From the NCBI RefSeq assembly GCF_019320115.1, contig NC_089584.1, positions 58,152,852-58,216,851 of the forward strand: 64,000 nucleotides of DNA. Reading direction: 5' to 3'. The stretch is from Miscanthus floridulus. Lineage: Eukaryota; Streptophyta; Magnoliopsida; Poales; Poaceae. A program made the translations under genes and the position numbers. The notes below the pieces were generated by a model. That model ran no database searches. It saw only the letters and a list, made by a program, of their open reading frames with translations, and had not been told where the DNA came from. Positions 23,351 through 35,623 of this stretch are shown in pieces (position 1 is the first letter of the stretch; each line of letters opens with the position of its first letter).

Positions 23351-25755
23351 ATGTCTCACAGGGATGGACCTCCTCTTATCTTTGAGGGAGATGACTTTCC
23401 ATATTGGAAAATCCGCATGGAGGCGTACTTAGAAGCTCTAGACGTTGGTATTCTTAGAGCCGCCTCACAAGGCTTCCCAAAACCTCAGGATGCTACTAAC
23501 TTACAAGGCTATGAGGTTAATTATGAAAAATAGAATGCAAAGGCTTGAAACACCATCTTTAGAGGCCTTTGCAAAGATGTGTTCAGCCGCGTAAGGAACC
23601 ACAAAGACATCCATGCACTATGGTCAGACGTTTGTGCGCTCCATGAGGGAACCAAGAGTGAGCGTGAGGAATGCTATCATCTTGTGATTAAAAAGCTAAA
23701 TTCATTTGAGATGCTTCCCAAAGAATGTGCTAATGAGATGTATTCACGTTTAAATGTTCTTGTAGAGGAAGTCAATGGGCTTGGACTTACTTAAATGTTA
23801 TAATCCGACGTTGTGAGAAAGATTTTGAGTGTCCTCCCCATTGACAAATATGGGCATATTGTGATCGTGTTACACCAAGGTGATCTTTCCACCGCTACAC
23901 CGACACAAATCTTGGGAAAGATCAATGCTCATGAGATGTACATGCACATCACGCCACAAGATGGCTCATCCTCTACTAAGAAGAAAAGGAAGGACTTAGC
24001 ATTCAAAACTAGCCAAGACAAGGGCAAAGCAAGACTTGAGTATGAGAGCTCAAGTGATGAAGAAGATGAAGATGAAAATCTTGCTCTCATGGTGAAGAAA
24101 GCCGCCAAGATGCTAAAGAAGCTAAACAAGAGTGGCATCAAGTTCGACAGCAAGAAGAAGAAGTTCTTTACAAGCTCTAGAAGAAAGCCAATCTCCGAAA
24201 TGGATTGCTTCAATTGTGGTGAACTTGGTCATCTAGCACATCAATGCCCCAAGCCCAAGAAAGACAAGTTCAAGAATAAGAACAAGGGTAAGAAAGATGA
24301 CTCAAGTAATGAAGATGAAGATGAGAAGAAGAAGAAGAACAAGCCATACAAGAAGAGAGATGGCAAAAAGAAAGACTTCCACAAGAAGAAGAAGAGTGGA
24401 AAGGCCTACATCGTCGGTGATTGGCTCATGGACATTGATTTATCTAGTGGATCATCCAATGATGATAGTGACAATGAGAAGGTGGCCACCATTGCTATGA
24501 CCTTTCATCTTCACCGCCACCATCGCTATCATCCTCTACACACCTATGCCTTATGGCCAAGGGTGAACGCAAGGTAACTAAGAATGATGATAGTAGTGAT
24601 GATGAGCAAGCTAGTGATGATGATAGCAATAGCGATGATGATGATTCACCATCATATGATGATCTTATCAAAATACTAAGAAAATACACTAAGATCATTA
24701 GAAAGTGTAGAGCTACAAATGAAAAGCTTGATGCTAAAAATAATTCACTCTTAGCAAAGTGTGATACATTGGAAAAGGCTAATGATGAGCTTAGAGAAAC
24801 TAATGATGCTATATCATCCAAACTCAAGGAGCTCAAATCTTCTAAGAAAGAGCTTAAAAATAAACATGATAAACTTGAGTGGATGCACAATGAGCTCATC
24901 ACTAGTCACAACAAGCTAAAAGATGAGTATATAACTCTTAAGATCAATCATGATACTCTTGTTATTGCTCAAGAATTTTTACCAAATGAGCCACATGATG
25001 CTACTAACCATGTTGTTAAGATTGATATAGCTACATCATGTGATGATTTAATTGATGAGAGCATTGAGCAAGGATCTAGTGGCAAAGGCAAGCAAGTGGT
25101 TGAGTGCAATGACTATGATGAATATGTCAAGCTCAAGAACACAAATGAAAAGCTCATGAAAGATCTTGAAGAAATGAAAAGCCACAACACCATTGTGCTA
25201 GAAACTCTTGATCATGACAAAGAGTTGATTCTTGAGAATGAGAAGCTCAAAGAAGAAAATAAGAAGCTCAAGGAAGAGAAGAAAGATGATGCTCTAAAGG
25301 AAGAAAATAAGAAGCTCAAGTTGGAGAAAGAGCATCTCAAGATTGGGTTGAGCAAGTTTGCTAGAGGCAAGCACATCCAAAGTGAGCTACTCATGAACAC
25401 CATCATGAAGATGGATAGAAGTGGCATTGGATATGTGGCAAGTGTAGAGAAGAAGAAGGCTCAAGTTCAACAACAATAATCAAAGCCAAAGCCAAAGCCA
25501 AAGAGATGTTTTGAGTGTGGACAAGAAGGCCACTTTGCTCATGAGTGCCAAACTCCACCGCCACAACCCTTGCCCAAGCATGCTAGATCCTTTGCCTTCA
25601 ATGCTCACTACATGCTTAGAAAGGACTCTAGTGGGAAGATGAAAGTCATGTTCTTAGGTCCCCCTAACAAGAATAGGCCTAAGAAGATTTGGGTGGCTAA
25701 GTCACTTGTTGAGAAGGTGAAGGGCCCTCAACAAGTTTGGATTCCTAAAGCTTGA
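23351..25755 (+). pseudogene. Sirevirus A gag
   Basis: The ATG at 23351 begins MSHRDGPPLIFEGDDFPYW, the Gag N-terminus of grass Sireviruses (UBN2/DUF4219 type). An N-terminal capsid region (23351-23990) is followed by lysine-rich stretches, two zinc knuckles (CFNCGELGHLAHQC near 24205 and CFECGQEGHFAHEC near 25510) and a long acidic coiled coil between them (24600-25430). Breaks are TAG at 23531, TAA at 23792, a one-base deletion near 24505 by comparison with copy B, TAA at 25477 and TGA at 25753. Gag would form the particle in the cytoplasm. The TAG at 23531 is shared with copy B. Confidence 0.88.
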
Positions 25756-25770
25756 ATCTCTTGTGTGTAG

Positions 25771-28700
25771 GTGAACTACAAGACTGGTGGAAGTCATTGG
25801 GTTATTGATAGTGGTTGCACTCAACATATGACCGGTGATCCTCGTATGTTCACCTCACTAGATGAAGAAGTAGACGAACAAGAGAAAATAACATTTGGAG
25901 ATAATTCAAAGGGCAAGGTTAAAGGATTGGGCAAAGTGGCAATATCAAATCATCATTCCATCTCCAATGTGCTATATGTTGCCACATTGAGCTTCAACTT
26001 GCTATCTGTTGGACAATTGTGTGATCTTGGCTTCCAATGCTTGTTCACCGAGAAGGAGGTTGTTGTATCCAAGGTAGACGATAATCAAGTGATATTCAAT
26101 GGATTTAGATACAACAACTTATATCTAGTGGACTTCACCTCTGAAGATATAAATTTGAAGACTTGCCTATTCACCAAAACAACACTTGGGTGGCTATGGC
26201 ATAGAAGACTTGCTCATGTTGGGATGAGCTCACTCAAGAAACTTATGAAGAATGATTTGGTGAGAGGGTTGAAGGATGTGAAGTTTGAAAATGACAAGCT
26301 TTGTAGTACATGTCAAGCCGGCAAGCAAGTTGCAAATACTCATCCAACCAAAGCTTTCATGTCAACCACAAGAGTGCTAGAACTCCTACACATGGATTTA
26401 TTTGGACCAACAATATATAAGAGTTTAGGAGGGAATCTCTATTGTCTTGTGATTGTTGATGACTATTCAAGGTATACATGGGTATTCTTCATTCATGACA
26501 AATCCGAAGTTGCATCGTGCTTCAAGAAGTTTGCCAAGAGAGCTCAAAATGAATTTAAAGTGAAGCTTAAGAAGATAAGAAGTGACAATGGAAAAGAATT
26601 TGACAACACAAACATTGAAGCTTATTGTGATGAAGTTGGGATCAAGCATGAAGTCTCCGCAACTTATACTCCTCAACAAAATGATATAGTTGAGAGGAAG
26701 AACTAGACTTTGATCACTCTTGCAAGGATAATGTTAGATGAGTACAATACCCCCGAAGCTCTATGGGTGGAAGCAATCAACACCGCATGCTATGCATCAA
26801 ACCACCTATTCCTTCAAAAGTTCCTTGACAAGACACCTTATGAGTTGCTCAATGGGAAGAAGCTGGACGTCTCCTTCTTTAGGGTGTTTGGTTGCAAATG
26901 CTACATCTACAAGAAGCGGCAATACCTAGGGAAGTTCCAAAGACGTTGTGATATTGGTTTTCTTGTTGGTTACTCATCAAAGTCCAAAGCATATAGAGTA
27001 TTTAATCATACCACCGACTTGGTTGAAGAAACATATGATGTAGAATTTGATGAATCTAACGGCTTCCAAGGAGCACATGAGAATCTTGATGATGTAGGTG
27101 ATGAACCATTGAGGGAGGTTATGAAGAACATTCCAGTTGGAGACATCAAGCCAAAAGATGATGAAGATGATGTACAAGTCATTGATCAACCTTCTTCATC
27201 AAGTGTGCCACAAGATGATGAAAAAGATGAGAGAGTAGAAAATGAAGATACTCATAGCTCTCATGAGCAAATGGTGGTACAAGCACAAGATGTTGATGCT
27301 CCACAACATCCTCCTCAAATGGTCAATAGAAGAAATACACCTCTCCCACAAGATCATCCACAATATCTCATCATAGGGAATCCATCAAAGGGTGTAATGA
27401 CTCGATCTCAAAAACTTGCTTCATTTATTGCTCATCACTCTTTTGTCTCTTGCTATGAGTCTACCAAGGTAGAAGAAGCTCTTAAAGATCCGGATTGAAT
27501 CAATGCCATGCATGAAGAGTTGAATAACTTCACTCGTAATGAAGTTTGGACTCTTGAAGAGTGACCAAAAGGTGCAAGAGTCATTGGAACAAAGTGGGTG
27601 TTCCGCAACAAGCAAGATGATCAAGGTGTTGTTGTGAGGAACAAGGCAAGACTAGTTGCAAAGGGGTTCTCCCAAGTTGAAGGTTTGGATTTTGGAGAGA
27701 TCTTTGCACCGGTTGCAAGATTAGAAGCCATCCGTATCCTACTTGCATATGCATCACATCATGAAATGAAACTATATCAAATGGATGTGAAAAGTGCATT
27801 TTTAAATGGCTTTATTAATGAACTAGTCTATGTTGATCAACGTCCCAGGTTTGAAGACCCTAGATATCCTAATCATGTTTATAGGTTTTCCAAGACACTA
27901 TATGGGCTTAAGCACGCCCCAAGAGCTTGGTATGAGCGCCTTCGGGACTTCCTCATTGACAAGGGCTTCACCATTGGGAAGGTCGACACCACACTATTCA
28001 CCAAGAAGCTTGATGGGCATATCTTCATTTGTCAAGTATATGTTGATGATATCATCTTTGGATCATCAAATGAAGACTCATGCAAAGAATTTGGTGAATT
28101 GATGTCGAAGGAGTTCGAGATGTCCATGATTGGTGAGCTTACATTCTTTCTTGGTTTTCAAGTCAAGCAAATGAAAGAAGGCATCTTCATCTCTCAAGAG
28201 AAATACACAAAAGATCTTCTCAAGAGATTCAAGATGGATGAATGTAAGCCAATCTAGACACCAATGCCTACCAATGGACATCTCGACCTAGATGAGGGAG
28301 GTAACCCGGTTGATCAAACTCTCTACCGTTCTATGATTGGTAGCTTGTTATATTTAACCACATCTAGGCCCGACATCATGTTTAGTGTGTATATGTGTGC
28401 TAGATTTTAAACTAATCCTAAGGAAACACATTTAATTACCGTAAAAAGAATCCTTAGGTACCTTAAGCACACACCAAGCATTGACCTTTGGTATCCCAAA
28501 GGAGCTATATTTGAATTAATCGGCTATTCCGATTCGGATTACGCCGGTTGCAAAGTTGATAGAAAGAGCACATCCGGAGGGTGCCATTTGCTTGGTAGAT
28601 CACTTGTGTCTTGGTCCTCTAAGAAACAAAATAGTGCGGCTTTGTCCACCGCTGAAGCGGAATACATTGCCGAGGGTGCTTGTTGTGCACAAATTTTATA

Positions 28701-28998
28701 CATGAAATAAACTTTGCTAGACTATGGTGTAGTTCTAGAAAAGGTACCTCTTTTGTGCGATAATGAAAGTACGGTAAAACTTGCAAATAATCCGGTTCAA
28801 CACTCTCGCACCATGCACAAAGATATCCGCCATCACTTTCTAAGAGATTATGTTGCTAAAAATGATATATCACTAGAAGGTGTAAGAACCGAAGATCAAT
28901 TAGCGGATATCTTCACTAAACCGCTAGATGAGGCTACATTTTGTATATTGCGGAATGAGCTCAATGTACTTGATTTTAGTAACTTCACTAAAAATTGA
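25771..28998 (+). pseudogene. Sirevirus A pol (protease, integrase, reverse transcriptase, RNase H)
   Basis: The frame continues from gag after TGA and TAG and stays in one frame to 28998. Domains in copia order: protease (WVIDSGCTQHMTGD, 25800), GAG-pre-integrase (HRRLAHVG...CSTCQAGK, 26200), integrase with Asp in MDLFGP, Asp in RSDNGKEF and Glu in IVERKN, reverse transcriptase (27590-28250, YVDDIIFGS), and RNase H (YSDSDYAG, STAEAEYI; up to 28998). Six stops break it: 26704, 27496, 27562, 28255, 28408 and 28708. At each of these copy B has a sense codon. The catalytic residues visible are otherwise kept. The order integrase before reverse transcriptase defines Ty1/copia. Confidence 0.92.
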
Positions 28999-30462
28999 GC
29001 TTGTGTTGTCCCTTGCATTCATTGTAATATACAACATGTTTAATTTTTGGTAATGCATATAGGGCTTGTCTAACATGGTTAAGATAACGCCGAAAAGCGT
29101 GTGAAGAAGCTTAACCTTGGATCAAACTTGACAAGCAACTAGATTTACTTACAAAGTATTGCATATGCATGGATATTGTTTTGTCGTTTTGTTCTATTTG
29201 CCCTCTTTGTGCCCATTTTCTTAAAAAGAATTATAGTCTAAGGCAAAATATTTTGAAAAATATGAGGGTTTGAGAGAGGTGACTCACATCAGTCCTGATT
29301 GATGTTTATTTGGATCTTATTCTTGTTGGGACTTGATTGGGAACAGGCAGCGCGAAGGAACATTGAAGATTTGCTGGAAAAGGGTGACCGAACGCTGTCC
29401 GGTCAGTTCACAGGAGGTGAACAGAAGCTGAAGGAGTGACCGGACTCTGCGTTTGAGCGTCCGGTCAGGAAGGATTCCAGCGTCTGGTCGATCTACATGG
29501 AGTTCAAGGCAACTGACCGGACCCTGCCTGCATCCGGTCATGGACCACCGTACGCGTTCGGTCGTGATTCCACAAGAATTGGACCTCTCTAGAATCGACC
29601 GGACGCTGGGTGGTAGCGTCCGGTCGCTACCACCGGAGTGTCCAGTCAGTGGATCTCGTGCGGCATCAGATCTCTTCTCACGTTTCCTTATCTGTTGCGT
29701 TGGGGAACATTTTTAACTGAATCACCGCGTTGCTCTAGATCCATCCCGTCGACTTCCTTAACCCTAGCCGCCGCAAGTCCCAAATCGCCGAAGAGCTTGC
29801 CATGCTCGCCTTTGCCCACGTCACTGTCTCCACCGTCGCTTCCCACGCCTCCTCCCGTGTTGCGCCGAGCGCCTGACCTTGCAGCCGCATCTGCTCCACC
29901 TCGCTGTGTCGCCATGCCTCCATGAGCTCCTGCACTGCCGCCTCTTCCAGTGCTGGTGCGTGCTCCCGTCCTCGCCGACAGCTATCAGCGTCTCCCTGAG
30001 CCATTGCTCTCCTTTGGTCGACTGTGTTTTTGGTAAGGCAATGCCCTTAACCACATTATTTTGTCTGTAACCTAGATCGATTTCATAACACTGATTTCAA
30101 ATCACATCCAGGGCTGTCAATTCATTTACCGCTCAAAACCCTAACCCTAGCCGGTTCCGAGGTTTCCCCCGCGTGACACAACTCTTCTTTTCTCGAATCA
30201 CCGGTTCGTCAGGTAGAAAGCCCGTCGCCTCAATTTCATACCTACATTGCTTGCTTCCTAGGGTTTTTGCATCTATTAGATATATCGTATTTACTTGTAT
30301 ATCCATCTATTCCATCGTGCAGCGAGTCGATGTCGTTGAGGTGACAGGTGTAGTTGTCAGTTAACTCGAAGCCAAGCTTGCGAGTACGGATCGAGGCCAA
30401 GCCTCGAAAGTGTCAGTGGACAGTTGATCTTGACAGCGGCAGTTTTTCTCTTGTCAGATTAG
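28999..30462 (+). mobile_element. Spacer between pol and the third reading frame, Sirevirus A
   Basis: There is no intact gene. A CCGGTC/GACCGG-rich block (29380-29660), like the LTR array, is followed by a leader-like region rich in CCGCC. The region 29710-31015 has no counterpart in copy B. Confidence 0.7.
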
Positions 30463-31577
30463 ATGGCTCGCACCAATAATGTTGGTGGTGGTCCAGGAGA
30501 TGACGATCGGAGGCCCTCGCCTTGCTTGCCCGTAGGAACCAAAGGCAAGGCGACGAAGCAGGTTACATCTAAGAAGCGCAAGTACCCCAACGTAGAGACA
30601 GCGAGAGCAGCAACAGTCGCTGAGGCCGTAGAGTGTGCCGAGAGAGGCGGCGCTCACAGTGGTGTTGTCATTGTAGATCCGCAGCTCACACCAGCACAGA
30701 GGGCAGCAGTTGAGGAGGCTGAGCGTCATCATGGTGGTCCACCTAGGACTGTCATGATGGTAGGACGTCGACTGGCTATTGAGGAGCCTCGACCTTAGGG
30801 GGAGTCCCAGCAGGAGCCACAGTAGCAGCCCCCACCAGCAGAGCCTCAACCAGCTCAGGAGACTTAGGAGAGCTAGTAGGCCAAGGAGACCGAGCAGGCA
30901 CCCCAGCTACGCCGCTCTGGTTGTACCAGTGCTACAGTTCCACCGAGGCCAGCTACACAGCGCAGGGGTTCACACCCACCGCCTAGACCACAGGGTCCCC
31001 CTCTAGTAGTACATCTTGACTTGAGGGCCGCCATGGCCAGACAGGTTCGACAGCTAAGATTTGTAGAGTTTGAGGTGTGGTTTTCTCCGAGGAGGGATGA
31101 GAGAGCAGCAGAGGGTTTCTATACACTGCTCTAGTAAGACTTCTACAATGCATATCTGAACAGTGGGGCAGTCTTCTGATCTCAGAGAGTCTACAGTATA
31201 GAGTCTATTATGGCAGCAGCCAGAGAGCATATCTGCCCTTATCATATTTGCTGGGGATGACAGATCTGATTGGCTAGATAGGAGTGTATGTACCATCTTG
31301 GGTTCGGCAGTTCTATGCTTCGCTCTATGTTGACCCACATCATAACTTCATACACTTTGCATTCAACGCCAGAGACTACAGGGTGATGAGTTTTAGGGCT
31401 AGGGAGATACTGAGGCTAGAGGAGTAGCCTATCAGATTACATGAGGTATGTTATGGACAGCAGGAGCCTCCCAAGCATCCTCATGGAGGTTTAGTGCCCC
31501 CTACTGATCTTGTGCGACATTGCTTCAAGGAGCCCTTTGGTGAGGGGTCGAGGAGGAACCCTAGTGACCTTACTCCT
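30463..31577 (+). pseudogene. Third (env-like) reading frame of Sirevirus A, first part
   Basis: The ATG at 30463 opens MARTNNVGGGPGDDD with a basic stretch KKRK near residue 45 that could be a nuclear localisation signal. After several TAG stops at glutamine-rich places the sequence becomes LRFVEFEVWFSPRRDERAA and continues as in copy B up to 31577, where element B is inserted. Maximus-type Sireviruses carry such a frame after pol. It has been called envelope-like by position, but its function is unknown and I see no signal peptide or membrane segment. Confidence 0.75.
31573..31577 (+). other. Left target-site duplication of Sirevirus B
   Basis: CTCCT precedes the TGAAAG end of element B and recurs at 43444-43448 after its 3' LTR. 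Removing B and one copy restores the reading of element A's third frame. Confidence 0.95.
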
Positions 31578-33159
31578 TGAAAGCATCTAGGCCCCTAGTT
31601 GGGTTTCGGTGATTAATGACAATACACAATTACTATGACAAATGTGTGTTTTGCAGATGCAATTAAGTTAGGTCATGGTAATGGAGATCGATTGGGCAAT
31701 CAAGGTGGTCATGCCCCTACGATGGAAATCATTTCGGTTTTCAAAGGATGGACGATAAGATTAAGGATGACTAGTTCTAAGTGTCGATTGGAGTTGGAGT
31801 GACACTTAGAGTAGTTTAGGACTTTGTTTTTTCCTTTGGTCATACTATTAAGGGGGTATGGACGGGTAGCTTGACCTAGGTGAGTCTAGTGAGTTAGGTG
31901 TGGTGCACACTTTTTAAAACTAGCTCTAGGTAGCCCCAATGAATGCCTAAGATCCTTTGGAGCAAACTTCATTCACATATGATCGAGGGTTAGAAGTGAA
32001 TAGAGAGTCAAATGCTGACCGGACGCTGGCCTCGGTGCGACCGGACGTTGGCCGCAGGGTCCGGTCAGTTCATTTGATCAGCAGTCTTTGTTCGGTGCGA
32101 CCGGACGCTGGAGAGGTCAAGTGATCAGACGCTGAAAGGCAATGTCCGGTCGACTCCAGTAAGGTTCTAGAGAAGGGAATCCGCGACCGGACACGTCTGG
32201 TCAGTACTGATCGGACCCTAAGGGTTTAGCATCCGGTCGAGTCCAGTAAGGTTCCAATAAGGGTTTAATGCGACCGGACGCATCCAATCAGGGGTGACCG
32301 GACCCTGCCAGCGTCCGGTCAACACATTTTCACTGGTTCACGGGTTGAACTGACCGGAGCATCCGGTTAATACGACCGGAGCATCCGGTCACCCCGTAGA
32401 AGCTCATAACGGTTTGTTTTTCAAGCTGCCTTATAAATAGAAGCTCCACTCATGTGTGGAGTCACTTTTGCTCATTCCAATAGCTAAGAAACACATTTGT
32501 GAGTGCCAAGAAGAGCAAGATCCTAGTGAGGTGATTGAGATTTGAGAATCCAAGAGAGTAGCCTTATTAGTGAATCAAGAGTAGTCAAGTGTGCATCCAT
32601 CTTCTTATTAGGCTTCGCGTGGTCAAGTGAGAGTTCATGCTTGTTACTCTTGGTGATCACCATCACCTAGATGGCTTGGTGGTGATTGGGAGCTTGGTGA
32701 TCACCCGGCGGAGCTTGTGGGTGACCCAACTCAAGTTGTGAGCGGCTTTGGGTGATTCGCCGTGATGGAGTATCAAAGAATCAACCCGTAGAGAGCACTT
32801 GATCCTTGCGTGGATCAAGAGGGAGCTACACCCTTGCATAGGTGCTCCAACGAGGACTAGTGGGCAGTGGCGACTCTCCGATACCTCAGCAAAACATTGC
32901 CACGTTCCTCTCTCTCTTTACTTTGAGCATTTACTTTGAGTATTTACTTTGAGCAATTCAATACTTGTCTTTACATTCATAGAATTGCCATGCTAGAGTA
33001 AGTTTGGAACATAGGTTGCAAGTCCTTTGTGCGTTAGTTTGGTAGAAACACTTTTCTAGGCACAAGGGGTTAATTGGGCTATCCGTAGGATTTGATTATT
33101 GCAAGAAAATTTAGAATTAGCCCAATTCACCCCCCCTCTTGGGCATCTTGATCCTTTCA
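31578..33159 (+). mobile_element. 5' LTR of Sirevirus B
   Basis: The LTR starts TGAAAGCATCTAGGCCCC and ends GATCCTTTCA, 1582 bp. GACCGG array, TATAAATAG (32432) and R/U5 text match element A. It is slightly longer because of an extra GAGTATTTACTTT-type unit near 32940. Confidence 0.95.
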
Positions 33160-33174
33160 ATTGGTATCGGTGCC
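33160..33174 (+). other. Primer-binding site of Sirevirus B
   Basis: ATTGGTATCGGTGCC follows the LTR and matches the initiator tRNA-Met type TGGTATCAGAGC at 10 of 12 positions. Confidence 0.85.
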
Positions 33175-33211
33175 TCGTGCTCACGTTTTAAGCTTAATCA
33201 CTTTGAGCAAG

Positions 33212-35608
33212 ATGTCTCACGGGGATGGACCTCCTCCTATCTTTGAGGGAGATGACTTTTCATATTGGAAAATTCGCATGGAGGCGTACTTAGAAGCTCT
33301 AGACGTTGGTATTCTTAGAGCCGCCTCACAAGGCTTCCCAAAACCTCGAGATGCTACTAACCTACAAGGTGATGAGGTTAACTATGAAAAATAGAATGCA
33401 AAGGCTCGAAACACCATCTTTAGAGGCCTTTGCAAAGATGTGTTTAATCATGTAAGGAACCACAAAGACGCCCATGCACTATGGTCGGATATTTGTGCGC
33501 TCCATGAGGGAACCAAGAGTGAGTGTGAGGAATGCTATCATCTTGTGATTAAAAAGCTAAATTCATTTGAGATGCTTCCCAAAGAAAGTGCTAATGAGAT
33601 GTATTCTTGTTTAAATGTTCTTGTAGAGGAAGTTAATGGGCTTAGACTTACTCAAATGTCACCATCCGACGTTGTGAGAAAGATCTTTAGTGTCCTCCCT
33701 ATTGACAAATATTGGCATATTATGACCGTGCTACATCAAGGTGATCTTTCCGCCGCTACACCGACACAAATCTTGGGGAAGATCAATGCTCATGAGATGT
33801 ACATGCACATCACGCCACAAGATGGCTCATCCTCTACAAAGAAGAAAGAGAAGGACTTAGCATTCAAAGCTAGCCAAGATAAGGGCAAAGCAAGACTTGA
33901 GTATGAGAGCTCAAGTGATGAAGATGATGAAGAAAGTCTTGCTCTCATGGTGAAGAAGATCGCCAAGATGCTAAAGAAGCTAAACAAGAGTGGCATCAAG
34001 TTTGACGGCAAGAAGAAGAAGTTCTTCACTAGCTCAAGAAGAAAGCCAATCTCCGAGATGGATTGCTACAATTGTGGCGAACTTGGCCATCTAGCTCATT
34101 AATGCACAAAGCCCAAGAAAGACAAGTTCAAGAATAAGAACAAGGGCAAGAAAGATGACTCAAGCAATGAAGATAAAGATGAGAAGAAAAAGAACAAGCC
34201 ATACAAGAAGAGAGATGTCAAAAAGAGGGACTTCTACAAGAAGAAGGGTGGAAAGGCCTATATTGTCAGTGATTGCCTCACGGACATTGATTCATCAAGT
34301 GGATCATCCGATGATGATAGTGACAATAAGAAGGTGGCCGCCATTGCTATTGATCTTACATCTTCACCGTCACCATCGCCATCATCCTCTACACACCTAT
34401 ACCTTATGGCCAAGGATGAACGCAAGGTAACTAAGAATGATGATAGTAGTGATGATGAGCAAGCTTGTGATGATGATAGCGATAGCGATGATGATGATTC
34501 ACCTACATATGATGATCTTGTCAAAATAGTAAGAAAATACACTAAGATCATTAGAAAGAGTAGAGCTACAAATGAAAAACTTGATGCTAAAAATGATTCA
34601 CTCTTAGCTAAGTGTGATACATTGGAAAAGGCTAATGATGAGCTTAGAGAAACTAATGATGCTATATCATCTAAACTCAAGGAGCTCAAATCTTCCAAGA
34701 AAGAGCTTAAAGATAAACATAATAAACTTGAGTGGGTGCACAATGAACTCATCACTAGCCACAACAAGCCAAAATATGAATACACTACTCTTAAGATTAA
34801 TCATGATACTCTTGTTATTGCTTAAGAATTTTTACCAAATGAGCCACATGTTGCTACTAACCATGTTGTCAAGATTGATATAGCTACTTCATGTGATGAT
34901 TTAATTGATGAAAGCATTGAGCATGGATCTAGTAGCAAAGGCAAGCAAGTGGTTGAGTGCAACGACTATGATGTGTATGTCAAGCTCAAGAGTGATAATG
35001 AGAAGCTCATGAAAGATCTTAAAGAGATGAAAAGCCACAACATCATTGTGCTAGAAACTCTTGATCATGACAAAGAGTTGATCCTTGAGAATGAGAAGTT
35101 CAAAGAAGAAAACAAGAAGCTCAAGGAAGAGAAGAAAGATGATGCTCTAAAGGAAGAAAATAAGAAACTCAAGTTAGAGAAAGAGCATCTCAAGATTGGG
35201 TTGAGCAAGTTTGCTAGAGGCAAGCACCTCCAAAGTGAGCTACTTATGAACACCGTCATGAAGATGGATAGAAGTGGCATTGGATATGTGGCAAGTATAG
35301 AGAAGAAGAAGGCTCAAGCTCAACAACAACAATCAAAGCCAAAGCCAAAGCTAAAGAGATGTTTTGAGTGTAGACAAGAAGGCCATTTTGCTCATGAGTG
35401 TCAAACTCTACTGCCACAACCCTTGCCTAAGCATGCTAGACCCTTTGCTTTCAATGCTCACTACATGCTTAGAAAAGATTCTAGTGGAAAGATAAAAGTC
35501 ATGTTCCTAGGACCCCCCAACAAGAGTAGGCCTAAGAAGATTTGGGTGGCTAAGTCACTTGTTGAGAAGGTGAAGGGCCCTCAACAAGTTTGGATTTCTA
35601 AAGCTTGA
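33212..35608 (+). pseudogene. Sirevirus B gag
   Basis: MSHGDGPPPIFEGDDFSYW opens at 33212. The layout is as in copy A: capsid region, lysine-rich linker, first zinc knuckle (CYNCGELGHLAH, with the last Cys preceded by a TAA at 34100), acidic coiled coil (34430-35290), and a second knuckle CFECRQEGHFAHEC near 35363. Stops are TAG 33392 (shared with A), TAA 34100, TAA 34823 and TGA 35606 (shared boundary stop). There is no frameshift: all pieces are in one frame. Confidence 0.9.
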
Positions 35609-35623
35609 ATCTCTTGTGTGTAG

